Shown: positions 1-6,366 of the stretch, one piece after another | How the letters are laid out: every line of letters starts with the position of its first letter | How positions within the stretch are numbered: the first letter of the stretch is position 1 | From: Elstera litoralis | GTDB lineage: Bacteria > Pseudomonadota > Alphaproteobacteria > Elsterales > Elsteraceae | Direction of reading: 5' to 3' | DNA length: 9,732 nt | Assembly (NCBI RefSeq): GCF_000963705.1 | Contig: NZ_LAJY01000209.1 | Coordinates: forward strand, 1-9,732 | Notes under the pieces: generated by a model | What the model was told of the DNA's origin: nothing | The model's database searches: none | The model's input: the letters and a program-made list of their open reading frames with translations, nothing else | Program-made: the position numbers and the translations under genes

Positions 1-28
1 CCGTCGTCAGATTAATCGTCGTCGGCAT
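1..28 (-). CDS. Possible 5' end of a gene running off the left edge
   Basis: On the minus strand an ATG at 28-26 is preceded by a good ribosome binding site: GAGGT (reverse complement of 35-39), six bases upstream. Nine codons are visible before the edge, reading M-P-T-T-I-N-L-T-T. They are too few to name a family. The AT-rich stretch behind it would serve as its promoter region. The call rests only on the start codon and its ribosome binding site. Confidence 0.35.
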
Positions 29-421
29 CGTCTTACCTCGAAAAAGAGAATATCCACCTCCACTATGCCATTCATTTTCGATGAATAAATGAACAAAAGA
101 TTAAACACGAAAAATCTGATTAATGTTCAATCATAAATACGGTTATCAACCATCTGATGACTCGATAGTAATACGTAAAATCAACCACAAAATGAACAAT
201 TATGTCACTGCACCCTCAATACAATCGTAATTCGACACTGGCTTTTCTGATTGCGGGTAAGCAGGCGGGGCAAATTCCCCCACGCACCTTGCCCCTTGCG
301 TCCCCCTGGCAAACCCGCGCACTTCACGCGCGGGCGAAGGAGCTCAGCTCTCGTTGCCGGTGCCAATTTTATCGGTCACTGCCCGCGGCGGACCAACCGG
401 ACTCCAGCTTCTCGAGGCCGC
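29..421. other. Intergenic region, AT-rich left half and GC-rich right half
   Basis: I see no supported gene here. Positions 29 to about 240 are AT-rich and lie upstream of the possible leftward gene at the edge. They contain a perfect small hairpin, ATTCAT/ATGAAT (70-75 and 81-86, loop TTTCG). Positions 241-421 are GC-rich and lie downstream of mazG. There an inverted repeat GGGGCAA (267-273)/TTGCCCC (289-295) and a second hairpin at 314-334 suggest structured RNA at the 3' end of the mazG transcript. Plus-strand open frames crossing this region run into mazG antisense and show no recognisable protein. Confidence 0.5.
314..334 (-). terminator. Candidate terminator hairpin downstream of mazG
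   Basis: CCCGCGC (314-320) and GCGCGGG (328-334) form a perfect 7-bp GC stem with a 7-base loop. It lies about 90 bases past the mazG stop in the direction of its transcription. On the minus strand only three Ts follow the stem, so intrinsic termination would be weak. It could equally be a 3'-end stabilising hairpin. Confidence 0.3.
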
Positions 422-1243
422 TTAAAGCGCCTTTTCCCCCTTCGCCGCCTGCCACAGCGCTTCCATCTCTGCCAAGCTCGCCGCCTCGACCGATTTTCCC
501 TCCGCCGTCAGCGCCGCCTCGATGAACCGGAACCGCCGGTCGAACTTGGCGTTGGTCGAGCGCAGCGCGGCTTCCGGGTCGATATTCAAGTGCCTGGCGA
601 GGTTGACGGCGCAGAACAGGATATCGCCCAACTCATCTTCCAGCCGGGCGGTATCGCGGGTGGGGGCGGTGAATTCGGCTTCGAACTCGGCCAGTTCTTC
701 GCGCAGTTTGTCGAACACGTCGTTCGGGTCGGTCCAGTCGAAGCCGACGCGGGCGGCGCGTTTTTGCAGTTTTAGCGCGCGGAGCAGGGCGGGCAGGGCG
801 CGGGCGACGCCGTCGAGCACGCTGCCCGGCCCGTCCGTAGCTTTCGCCGCGCGCTCCTCGGCCTTAATCACTTCCCAGGCCGCGACTTGCCCCTCGGCGT
901 CGCGGCCATCGGGGGCGGCGAACACGTGCGGGTGGCGGCGGATCATTTTAGTGGCGATGGTGTCGGCCACGTCGGCAAAAGTAAAACCGCCCGCATCCTG
1001 GGAAATCTGCGCCTGGAACACCACCTGCAACAGCAGATCGCCCAATTCCTCCTTCAGCGCCTGCGGATCGCCCTCGGCGACGGCATCGGCCACCTCATAG
1101 GCTTCCTCGATCGTGTAGGGAACGATGGTTTCGGGCGTTTGCTCCAAATCCCAGGGGCAGCCGGTGTCGGGATCGCGCAGCCGGGCCATGATGGCCAGCA
1201 GGCGCGCCATCGGGTCGGCGTGATCGGGCGCGGGGAGGGTCAT
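422..1243 (-). CDS. mazG: Nucleoside triphosphate pyrophosphohydrolase MazG
   Basis: This 273-residue protein has the typical length and the two tandem MazG domains of the long bacterial MazG. MazG hydrolyses (d)NTPs to (d)NMP and pyrophosphate in the cytoplasm, cleaning non-canonical nucleotides from the pool. The first domain begins near residue 8, with the family signature CPWD at about 29-32. It carries the metal-binding helix pair EEAYEV (about 46-51) and KEELGDLLLQVVF (about 64-76). The second domain repeats the motif as KLREELAEFEAEF and LEDELGDILFCAVN (about 186-219). The ATG start overlaps the stop of the upstream histidine phosphatase gene as ATGA (1240-1243), which indicates translational coupling; no strong ribosome binding site precedes it. 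It is the last gene of the VOC-phosphatase-mazG operon. A phosphatase beside a nucleotide pyrophosphatase would fit removal of the NMP product, but that is inference. Confidence 0.95.
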   Translation of the reverse strand: MTLPAPDHADPMARLLAIMARLRDPDTGCPWDLEQTPETIVPYTIEEAYEVADAVAEGDPQALKEELGDLLLQVVFQAQISQDAGGFTFADVADTIATKMIRRHPHVFAAPDGRDAEGQVAAWEVIKAEERAAKATDGPGSVLDGVARALPALLRALKLQKRAARVGFDWTDPNDVFDKLREELAEFEAEFTAPTRDTARLEDELGDILFCAVNLARHLNIDPEAALRSTNAKFDRRFRFIEAALTAEGKSVEAASLAEMEALWQAAKGEKAL

Positions 1244-1873
1244 GCGGCGGCATCATCCAGGAAGACCGGAACGCGGACGGTTTGGCCCTTGGTAAGGACA
1301 TAGAAGGCATCCTGGGGCCGGTCCTGGGCGAACATCGCCTCTTCATCGAGCCCCAAATAGAGCCCGCGCAGGATGATCCCGGCAATGCCGTGGGAGATGA
1401 CGATATGCGGAACCGTTACCTCGGCATGCTCGTCGAGCCAATGATCGAGCCGGGCAATCGCCGCCGCATCGCCCTCGCCGCCGGGGGCGGTGCGGAAAAT
1501 ATCGATCACGTCGCGGTTTTGCTGCTCGGGCGGCAGGCTGGCGCGCATTTCCCGCCAATCCTGGCCCTCCCAGGCCCCCGCCGTCATCTCGCGCAGGCGC
1601 GGATCGATGCGATGGCTCAGCGCATACCCGCCGGGGCCGCGCCGTCAATTCGTCGGCAATCAGCGCCGCCGTTTGCCGCGTCCGCCCGAGTGGGCTGATC
1701 TGGAGCGGGAGCGGGCCGGGGGCGGGGAAACGCTCGGCGAGAAACGCCCGCGCCGCCGCCCCCATCGCGCGGGCTTGGGCTTGCCCGAGATCGGTGAGCG
1801 GCGAGTCGCCGCCGCCCTGCATGCGAAAGCTTTGATTCCACAGGGTTTGCCCATGGCGGAACAACAGAATCAC
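1240..1873 (-). pseudogene. Histidine phosphatase (phosphoglycerate mutase-like), split by a frameshift
   Basis: The upstream part starts at GTG 1873 behind a strong ribosome binding site, GGAGGAG (reverse complement of 1880-1886), six bases away. It carries the catalytic LLFRHGQT motif at residues 3-10, and LGRTRQTAALIADEL further on. After about position 1646 the protein continues in another frame as SHRIDPRLREMTAGAWEG, and later VISHGIAG with the second catalytic histidine, ending at 1240. Removing one base, most simply from the CCCC run at 1633-1636 (GGGG on the plus strand), restores a normal 210-residue protein. The family comprises cytoplasmic acid phosphatases and mutases working through a phosphohistidine; the substrate here is unknown. 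It sits in an operon, overlapping the VOC gene (GTGA) and mazG (ATGA). Both halves keep every expected motif, so a sequencing error or very recent mutation is likely. Confidence 0.88.
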
Positions 1874-2235
1874 GCGCCTATCTCCTCCGGAGCACAGCCG
1901 AACCGCAACAGCACGCCGCTGGGATCATGAATGTAGAATTCTTTCATACCCCAGGGGCGAATTTCAAATGCCGAAAGCCGAGGGACGCCCCGCGCCGCAT
2001 ACTCGGCATAGAGCGCGGGAATTTCGCCGCCGCGAATATAGCATGAGGTGTTTTCAGCGAGGTTACGGTCCGCCGTGTGCCAGAAATGCAGCTCCATACT
2101 GCCGCGCCGAACGATGAGATAATTATCGTCGCTATAAACAATCTCGGCAAAGCCAAGCAGCCCCGCGTAGAAACTTTGCGCTTCCGCAAGATCGCGCGCG
2201 GGCAAAACGGGCAGGCAGACGGCGGCATCAATCAT
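1870..2235 (-). CDS. VOC family protein, bleomycin-resistance/glyoxalase-like
   Basis: This 121-residue single-domain protein has the beta-alpha-beta-beta-beta pattern of the vicinal oxygen chelate superfamily. The opening CLPVLPARDLAEAQSFYAGLLGF (residues 7-29, written here in two parts: the LPVLPARDL strand-turn and the AQSFYAGLLGF helix) is typical. It is followed by LIVRRGSMELHFWH and the C-terminal FYIHDPSGVLLRFG strand. The MELHFW segment and the lack of an obvious metal-ligand set resemble the BLMA/ShBle group, which binds and sequesters drugs, rather than metal-dependent glyoxalase I. The real ligand is unknown. Its TGA overlaps the GTG start of the phosphatase gene, so it is the first gene of the mazG operon. 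A GAG triplet about 8 bases upstream is only a weak ribosome binding site. VOC, lyase or isomerase roles cannot be separated by sequence alone. Confidence 0.85.
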   Translation of the reverse strand: MIDAAVCLPVLPARDLAEAQSFYAGLLGFAEIVYSDDNYLIVRRGSMELHFWHTADRNLAENTSCYIRGGEIPALYAEYAARGVPRLSAFEIRPWGMKEFYIHDPSGVLLRFGCAPEEIGA

Positions 2236-2286
2236 CTCGGGATCTCGCAGGCAAAGGGGGGTAAACCCACGCGCTCGCGGCGGCTA

Positions 2287-2337
2287 CCGGGTGGTGATGA
2301 CTTTATAGAAAACCACCGGAACGGAGACAAGCTCCGT
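2287..2337. other. Two hairpins in the spacer upstream of the VOC operon
   Basis: CCGGGTGGT (2287-2295) pairs with ACCACCGG (2312-2319) apart from one bulged G, around an AT-rich loop. ACGGAG (2321-2326) pairs perfectly with CTCCGT (2332-2337) around a 5-base loop. Both lie in the 167-base gap between the dienelactone hydrolase stop (2403) and the VOC start (2235). That is where the end of one leftward operon and the promoter or leader of the next must fall. Neither stem has the T-run expected of an intrinsic terminator on the minus strand. A leader structure or read-through control is possible but unproven. Confidence 0.3.
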
Positions 2338-2402
2338 AAAATGACGCTCGTGAGCGCGCCGTAATAGCGTGGGGTCCAGGAGTAAGGCATTAGGGGCCTA
2401 CC

Positions 2403-3223
2403 CTATTCCTGACCAAACCAGCGTCTAAACTGCGCCAAGGTTTGCGCAACCGCTTTATCGCGCGCGGCGGGATTCGTACCAACATAGGCTTGCCCAGTCT
2501 TATCCTTACTGGAGGCAAGGCCCGTGCGCAGCGTGAGCGGCAGATTCGGCCAATCGAAATCATGATACGCGCCGGAGTAGAGCGTTAGCGTAATCGCGTC
2601 GGGCCAGCGCGCGGCAATCGTCTCACACGGCTGCGGATCGGTCCAATTGTCGGCCGCGCCCATTTCGATGGCCAGCGGCACCCTCGGGTGCCAGCGCGGT
2701 TGATCCGCATAAAACTGGCAGCCCGGATAAAAGGCGACGCCCCCTTTGAGGGCGGTTTTCCGTCCGATGACCGAAAGAACTGTGCTGCCGCCGTTCGACC
2801 AGCCCAGCAAGGCGATTTTATCGGCCTGAACATCGGGGCGCTGGGCTAGATAGCTAGGGTTGCCCGAACATCGTCGGCGCGCTCGACCGAGGCGCGCACG
2901 GTTCGATCTGTCGTCCGGCATTGGCCGCCCAACCCCCGGCTGCCAAAACTATCGGGAAAAATCACCAGATAGCCTTGATCGACAAGCCGTTGCCGCCATT
3001 CATCGTGACGCGCGCCTAAGGCGTCATTTTTGCTCCCCAGACCGCCACAGCCGTGCAGCGCAATGACCGCCGGGCGCGGACCGCTCTGGGGGCCGGAATC
3101 GACAATGGCCGTCAGGGTGACGCCCGTCGGACCGGGGTAGGTTACGGTTTGAAAGGCCCGACTGGGAAACGCCGGCAGAAGCGCCGCCGTGAGCGCCTGT
3201 GCCGTGAAGCAAAAATGCCTCAT
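2403..3223 (-). pseudogene. Dienelactone hydrolase-like alpha/beta hydrolase, split by a frameshift
   Basis: The upstream frame (3223 to 2846) begins with a hydrophobic leader ending in SRA that looks like a signal peptide. It continues with VIALHGCGG (oxyanion-hole region, about residues 53-61) and GYLVIFPDSFGSRG, and stops at TAG 2846-2848. The protein resumes one frame over as YLAQRPDVQADKIALLGWSNGG, which holds the nucleophile elbow G-W-S-N-G. It then carries the aspartate in MGAADNWTDP and the histidine in YHDFDWP, completing a Ser-Asp-His triad, and ends at 2403. Adding back one base in about 2849-2866 joins RADDVRATLA to YLAQRPD and gives 273 residues, normal for this exported hydrolase group. 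It lies 34 bases after the WHG TetR gene, so it is probably the last gene of that operon. Its substrate is unknown. All catalytic residues survive, which points to a read error or a very recent lesion. Confidence 0.87.
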
Positions 3224-3257
3224 GGGGAGTCCAATCTAGGGAGCGCCGCCTGTAGCA

Positions 3258-3842
3258 TCAGCCAATGCGCATGAGCAAAGACGCAGGGGCCTCGCTTAGA
3301 CTATCGGGCGGCAGCGCAACCGTTTCGAGCGCGCGGGTTTGGGTCATCATGGCAAAACCATGCAGCGACGACCAGATAAACAAGGCATCTTGAGTGCGGA
3401 CCGCATCGCTGCAGGCGGACCGCTCGGGGAGGCGGGCCAGGGCTGAGAGCAATACGTCGAACGCATGCCGCGCATGGTGCATCATCGCCGGGTGAGTGCT
3501 TGGGTCGGGCAGGGTACTGCCGAACATCAACCGATAGTCCAACGGATAGCGCGCGGCATAGTTCAAATAGGCCACGCCGAGGGAGGCTAAATCCGCGTGA
3601 GGATCGCCCGCGCGCGGCACAGCATCCAAATACGCCGCAAATTCCGCAAAAGTCTGCGCAACGATTTCGGCCAGCAGATGATCGCGGCTGGGAAAATGTT
3701 TGTAAGGGGCCTGATGGGATATCCCAAGACGGCGAGCAACTTCGCGCAAACTCAAGTGCTCCAGGCCGACATCGGCGATGATCGCTTTTGCCTCGGCAAG
3801 GGACGCTTGTCGCACGTCCCGCTTAGGCTTTTTCGGCTCCAT
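3258..3842 (-). CDS. TetR/AcrR family transcriptional regulator with WHG domain
   Basis: This 194-residue protein has an N-terminal TetR helix-turn-helix: LSLREVARRLGISHQAPYKHFPSRDHLLAEI, seen as LREVARRLGIS (about residues 32-42) and the recognition segment QAPYKHFPSRDHLL (about 44-57). The C-terminal half contains YPLDYRLMFGS and the FIWSSLHGFAMM segment, the W-x-x-L-H-G signature of the WHG (TetR_C_33) ligand-binding domain. Such proteins are usually dimeric repressors released by a small ligand. The gene overlaps the end of the SDR gene by 20 bases and precedes the hydrolase gene by 34, so it belongs to the DUF2141-SDR-TetR-hydrolase operon and may autoregulate it. A GGAA five bases before the ATG is a modest ribosome binding site. 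Candidate operators lie at 5094-5140 in front of the first gene. The ligand is unknown. Confidence 0.9.
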   Translation of the reverse strand: MEPKKPKRDVRQASLAEAKAIIADVGLEHLSLREVARRLGISHQAPYKHFPSRDHLLAEIVAQTFAEFAAYLDAVPRAGDPHADLASLGVAYLNYAARYPLDYRLMFGSTLPDPSTHPAMMHHARHAFDVLLSALARLPERSACSDAVRTQDALFIWSSLHGFAMMTQTRALETVALPPDSLSEAPASLLMRIG

Positions 3843-4633
3843 TCTGTTTCCGTCGCGTCATTCCAGCCATTACGAGCGCCATAATGCGGGTCCGCCCCCA
3901 GCGCGGCAAGGGCGAGAGTGCGGCTTCGAGCAGTTTCGAAAGAAAGCCGGGGCGCACGGTGCCAACGCGGCCCAGGGCGGCAAGCGTTTCGGCACCAACC
4001 GCCTTGGGGGTAAGGGCTTGACCCATCGTCATGCCGCCCGCCCGGCAAACCCGCTGGCGACAGGGCCGGGAGCCGCCGCGAGAACATCGACCCCGAACGG
4101 CGCAAGCTCGCGGCGCAGCCTTCCGCAAAGGTTTGAATATGGGCCTTCGTTGCCGCGTAATGGGCGGCGCGCGGCACGCCTTGGAAAGCGACGATTGAAC
4201 TAAACAGGATAATGCCGCCGCGCTTCCGGCTTACAAATTGCCTTCCCAGCCCGTGGCAGAGCTGCACAACGGCCCGGCAATTGACATCGAGCATCTCCAG
4301 TTCGCTCGCCAGCGTTTGGTCGAGAAAAAGGCCGGAGGTTCCAAAACCCGCCGCCGCCACAAACAGCCCGAGGTCGTAGGTCTCGGCCAGTGACACGAGT
4401 TCGCTGACCTGTCGTGCATCCGCAAGGTCGGCGGCAACCGCTTTGGCCTCGATCCCATAGCGCGCGATCAAATCATCGGCCAAATGCTGAAGAACGCTTG
4501 CCCGGCGCGCGACAAGAATGACGTTCAGGCCCGCTTCGGCCATCCGAATAGCCATTTCCCGGCCAATGCCGTCTGACGCGCCCGTAACAAGCCCCCAGGG
4601 ACCATAGCGCTTCTTGAGATGAGTTAGCGTCAT
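3823..4633 (-). pseudogene. Short-chain dehydrogenase/reductase, broken by two frameshifts
   Basis: The first part (4633 to about 4121) is a clear classical SDR. It has the nucleotide-binding motif TGASDGIG (about residues 17-24), VNCRAVVQLCHG, the catalytic serine in ILFSSIVAF, and the YxxxK pair in HYAATKAH. Reading should continue LRRELAPFGVDVLAAAPGP in a second frame (about 4117-4037), then GMTMGQALTPKAVGAETLAA in a third frame to the stop at 3823. Restoring one C at about 4117-4121 and one G at about 4033-4040 gives an uninterrupted 270-residue protein. If the gene were read as given, the second half would be an unrelated sequence running to 3752, through the TetR start. The ATG overlaps the DUF2141 stop (ATGA), and GAGG lies seven bases upstream. 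The substrate of this NAD(P)-dependent oxidoreductase is unknown. Confidence 0.88.
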
Positions 4634-5082
4634 TCTAGAACCTCAATCGCAATCTCGGTGGTGCCATCCGCCGCAACGGAAAAAGCGGCTTCGTCAAAGC
4701 GGGGAGCCCTAAGGGAGGGACGGATATTGCCGGAAACCCCCCAGGCTTCCGTAGGGATTCCAAAGAAATTCTCGTCTAGCCGCCGATTGCCATTCCGGTC
4801 ATGGGAAACCGCAAGGGCGTATCGACCGGGGGCAATATTCGTGAACCGACACGCGGTTTCCGGTGCTGCAGGCAACCAGAGGGTTACGGCTTGATCGGGT
4901 TTGAGCGGAAACGTCTCGGGCTTCGAGAAAAGCGAACAGCCGATTTCCCCCGTAACCGCACCGGGGGCGGTGATGCGCGCCACGATTTCGCCCGCCCATG
5001 CCGGAGTGGATAGAAGCATTCCGGCGGTGAGCAGGACCAAAATTCGACCATGAGCGCGTCGTCTTTGCTGAGATTGCGGCAT
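4630..5082 (-). CDS. Exported DUF2141 domain protein
   Basis: This 150-residue protein starts with a basic region, a hydrophobic stretch (ILVLLTAGMLLSTPAWA) and an A-x-A-type cleavage site near residue 30. It is therefore predicted to be exported to the periplasm or surface. The mature part matches DUF2141: a beta-rich domain with CRFTNIAPGRYALAV, then the signature HDRNGNRRLDENFFGIPTE and a C-terminal F-x-E-AAFSV strand region. The function of DUF2141 is not established. I chose ATG 5082 because GGAG (5089-5092) stands six bases before it, while the in-frame ATG at 5088 directly abuts that site. The stop overlaps the SDR start as ATGA. It is the first gene of a four-gene operon. DUF2141 proteins next to oxidoreductases are suggestive of a shared envelope or small-molecule role, but this is inference. 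Confidence 0.88.
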   Translation of the reverse strand: MPQSQQRRRAHGRILVLLTAGMLLSTPAWAGEIVARITAPGAVTGEIGCSLFSKPETFPLKPDQAVTLWLPAAPETACRFTNIAPGRYALAVSHDRNGNRRLDENFFGIPTEAWGVSGNIRPSLRAPRFDEAAFSVAADGTTEIAIEVLE

Positions 5083-5093
5083 GTCCATCTCCG

Positions 5094-5140
5094 TAGTTGA
5101 CGCCGTCTACCATGACGGAGAAAGATGACACTGTCAACTA
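5094..5140 (-). promoter_or_regulatory. Inverted repeats and -35-like box upstream of the DUF2141 operon
   Basis: TAGTTGAC (5094-5101) and GTCAACTA (5133-5140) are perfect inverted copies. Inside them TGACA-C-TGTCA (5126-5136) is itself a palindrome. On the minus strand the right-hand copy contains a perfect TTGACA -35 box (reverse complement of 5132-5137). The -10 box is poor (CATGGT at a 17-base spacing). A palindrome overlapping a -35 element immediately in front of an operon that encodes its own TetR regulator (3258-3842) is the usual arrangement for autorepression. The assignment to that regulator is inference. Confidence 0.5.
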
Positions 5141-5178
5141 TGGCCGCAGAGGGCGGAATGCTGTATATCTAAATGTCG

Positions 5179-5194
5179 CATAATGCATATTATG
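5179..5194. promoter_or_regulatory. AT-rich palindrome between the tetR and DUF2141 genes
   Basis: CATAAT (5179-5184) and ATTATG (5189-5194) are perfect inverted arms around GCAT. The element sits in the 170-base spacer, downstream of the second TetR gene and upstream of the DUF2141 promoter region. The arms are too AT-rich for a terminator stem, so a protein-binding site is more plausible. I cannot assign a protein. Confidence 0.3.
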
Positions 5195-5252
5195 TGATGA
5201 ATGGATAAAATGCCAATCAGAGTGAACCCGCCAAACCCGCCATTCTGTGGGG

Positions 5253-5825
5253 TCAGCCGCCGGGTCGCAGCAAACCGACCGCAAGATGCCGGAACGCCTC
5301 AACCGTTTTGGCGAGAACCGCGCGCGGATCATCGGCGGCGGCAATCCATAGCGCCGCACTGAGGGCGGCCCCGTTGAGCAGCCGAGCGGCGGCCTCAGGA
5401 TCGATGGGCCGTACCGTGCCCGCATCGATCAGCGCTTGGATCGTCTGGATCGTCGTGCGCAGGCAGGCGGTCTGGTTCGGCCAGCGCGATGGATCGCCGA
5501 GCACGGCGGGTCCATCCAAGAGCATGATGCGCTGAATCTCCGGCTCCAAGGCCATCTCGATATAGGCGAGATATTCATCGATAAACCCCAGCCACGGGCT
5601 CGCCGCCCGGTCCTGGGCCGCGCGCAGCCGGATCATCATTTCGGCATCGATCTGGTCGATCACCGCCTGCAACAACCCCTTCTTGTCGCCGAAATGATGG
5701 TAGAGCGCGCCGCGCGTCAGCCCAGCTTCGGCGGTGAGATCGTCCATCGACGCCGCCGCATAGCCCTTGTCGGCAAACGCCGTGCGGGCGGCACCGATAA
5801 GCTTGGCGCGGGTTTCCTCGATCAT
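5253..5825 (-). CDS. TetR/AcrR family transcriptional regulator, divergent from the Rid gene
   Basis: This protein of about 190 residues has a classical TetR N-terminus: AARTAFADKGYAAASMDDL, then the helix-turn-helix AGLTRGALYHHFGDKKGLL (about residues 34-52). An all-helical ligand-binding C-terminus follows (FIDEYLAYIEMALEPEIQRI, GAALSAALWIAAADDP). The open frame extends to 5918, but that start would put two palindromic operators and a predicted promoter inside the gene, so I prefer ATG 5825. An ATG at 5847, six bases after AGGGGG, would read M-A-K-R-R-A-R, typical of a TetR start, but in another frame. One missing base around 5826-5835 would connect it, so the exact N-terminus is uncertain. 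Three operators stand directly upstream, implying autoregulation and control of the divergent Rid gene. Confidence 0.9.
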   Translation of the reverse strand: MIEETRAKLIGAARTAFADKGYAAASMDDLTAEAGLTRGALYHHFGDKKGLLQAVIDQIDAEMMIRLRAAQDRAASPWLGFIDEYLAYIEMALEPEIQRIMLLDGPAVLGDPSRWPNQTACLRTTIQTIQALIDAGTVRPIDPEAAARLLNGAALSAALWIAAADDPRAVLAKTVEAFRHLAVGLLRPGG

Positions 5826-5859
5826 CTCGCGCGCGGCGCTTCGCCATTGTAGGCCCCCT

Positions 5860-5888
5860 ACTATTTCAGCATACGGCGCGTATGTTAA
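5860..5888 (-). promoter_or_regulatory. Predicted promoter for the TetR gene
   Basis: On the minus strand TTAACA (reverse complement of 5883-5888) and AATAGT (reverse complement of 5860-5865) are separated by 17 bases. They match the sigma-70 consensus at 5/6 and 4/6 positions. Operator 1 (5870-5884) fills the spacer. Transcription would start near 5853. That leaves little or no leader for an ATG at 5847 and a short one for ATG 5825. Confidence 0.45.
5870..5884. promoter_or_regulatory. TetR operator 1
   Basis: CATACG-GCG-CGTATG is a perfect inverted repeat with 6-bp arms. It lies in the spacer of the predicted leftward tetR promoter, where bound repressor would block RNA polymerase. It shares its arms with operators 2 and 3. 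Confidence 0.75.
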
Positions 5889-5917
5889 TTGACATACGAG
5901 CCGTATGTGTTTATTCA
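5889..5917 (+). promoter_or_regulatory. Predicted promoter for the Rid-family gene
   Basis: A perfect TTGACA (5889-5894) is followed after 17 bases by TATTCA (5912-5917), a weak -10 box. Operator 2 overlaps the end of the -35 box and fills most of the spacer. The start codon of the Rid gene lies 46 bases further on. Confidence 0.5.
5892..5908. promoter_or_regulatory. TetR operator 2
   Basis: ACATACG-AGC-CGTATGT is a perfect inverted repeat with 7-bp arms, the strongest of the three copies. Its centre is 23 bases from that of operator 1. It lies between the -35 and -10 boxes of the predicted Rid promoter. Confidence 0.8.
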
Positions 5918-5921
5918 ATCA

Positions 5922-5936
5922 CATACGAAGCGTATA
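5922..5936. promoter_or_regulatory. TetR operator 3
   Basis: CATACG-AAG-CGTATA keeps 5 perfect arm bases on each side (ATACG/CGTAT). It lies just downstream of the predicted Rid -10 box, with its centre 29 bases from that of operator 2. Bound protein here would block promoter escape toward the Rid gene. Confidence 0.7.
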
Positions 5937-5963
5937 TCAAACCTTGAGTGAGGAGTGAAAAAG

Positions 5964-6362
5964 ATGACAACCCGCACCGCAATTTTTCCGGCCGGCCGAC
6001 AGGCGCTGTATGAGATTAACCGCTATTCGGCGGCGATCCGCTCGGGGGATTTGCTGTTCGTCTCCGGCCAAGTCGGCAGCCGGGACGATGGCTCGCCCGA
6101 ACCGGATTTCGCCAAGCAAGTGCAGCTTGCCTTTAATAATCTGAAAGCTGTGCTGGCGGCGGCGGGCTGTAGCTTCGACGATGTTGTCGATGTCACCAGT
6201 TTCCACACCGATCCCGCCGCCCAGTGGGAGATACTCGCCCCCATCCGCCTCGCGGAAATCGGTGCCCCGCCCTACCCGAATTGGACCGCCGTTGGCGTGA
6301 ACTGGTTGGCGGGTTTCGATTTTGAAATCAAGGTCATCGCCCGCCTGCCCCAGACCGCCTGA
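5964..6362 (+). CDS. RidA/YjgF family protein (Rid, non-canonical subgroup)
   Basis: This 132-residue protein is the usual length for the trimeric Rid family. It shows INRYSAAIRSGDLLFVSGQVG (residues about 17-37, with the family G-D-L-x-F-V-S-G-Q pattern), FNNLKAVLAAAGCSFDDVVDV in the middle, and a C-terminal EIKVIARLP. Canonical RidA deaminates 2-aminoacrylate-type enamines using an arginine in the P-A-R-S segment. Here the matching segment is P-N-W-T, so that arginine is replaced by tryptophan and enamine deamination cannot be assumed. I chose ATG 5964 because AGGAG (5951-5955) is eight bases upstream; a GTG at 5955 overlaps that site. It is transcribed divergently from the TetR gene across three operators, so it is the likely target of that regulator. 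The gene ends four bases from the convergent LysR gene. Confidence 0.9.
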   Translation: MTTRTAIFPAGRQALYEINRYSAAIRSGDLLFVSGQVGSRDDGSPEPDFAKQVQLAFNNLKAVLAAAGCSFDDVVDVTSFHTDPAAQWEILAPIRLAEIGAPPYPNWTAVGVNWLAGFDFEIKVIARLPQTA

Positions 6363-6366
6363 TGAC

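Noticed and set aside
202..1303. Plus-strand open frames across the mazG region
   Set aside because: They lie antisense to a clear mazG gene, are rich in Arg, Pro and Ala as expected of GC-rich shadow frames, and show no recognisable domain.
2284..2397. Short minus-strand open frame of about 37 codons between the hydrolase and VOC genes
   Set aside because: It has a protein-like composition but no start codon with a ribosome binding site and no recognisable family; chance is likely in a GC-rich spacer.
3752..4120. Continuation of the SDR open frame to 3752
   Set aside because: After the YxxxK region the translation becomes Arg- and Pro-rich and unlike any SDR, while the genuine SDR C-terminus is found in the other two frames; it also reads through the TetR start.
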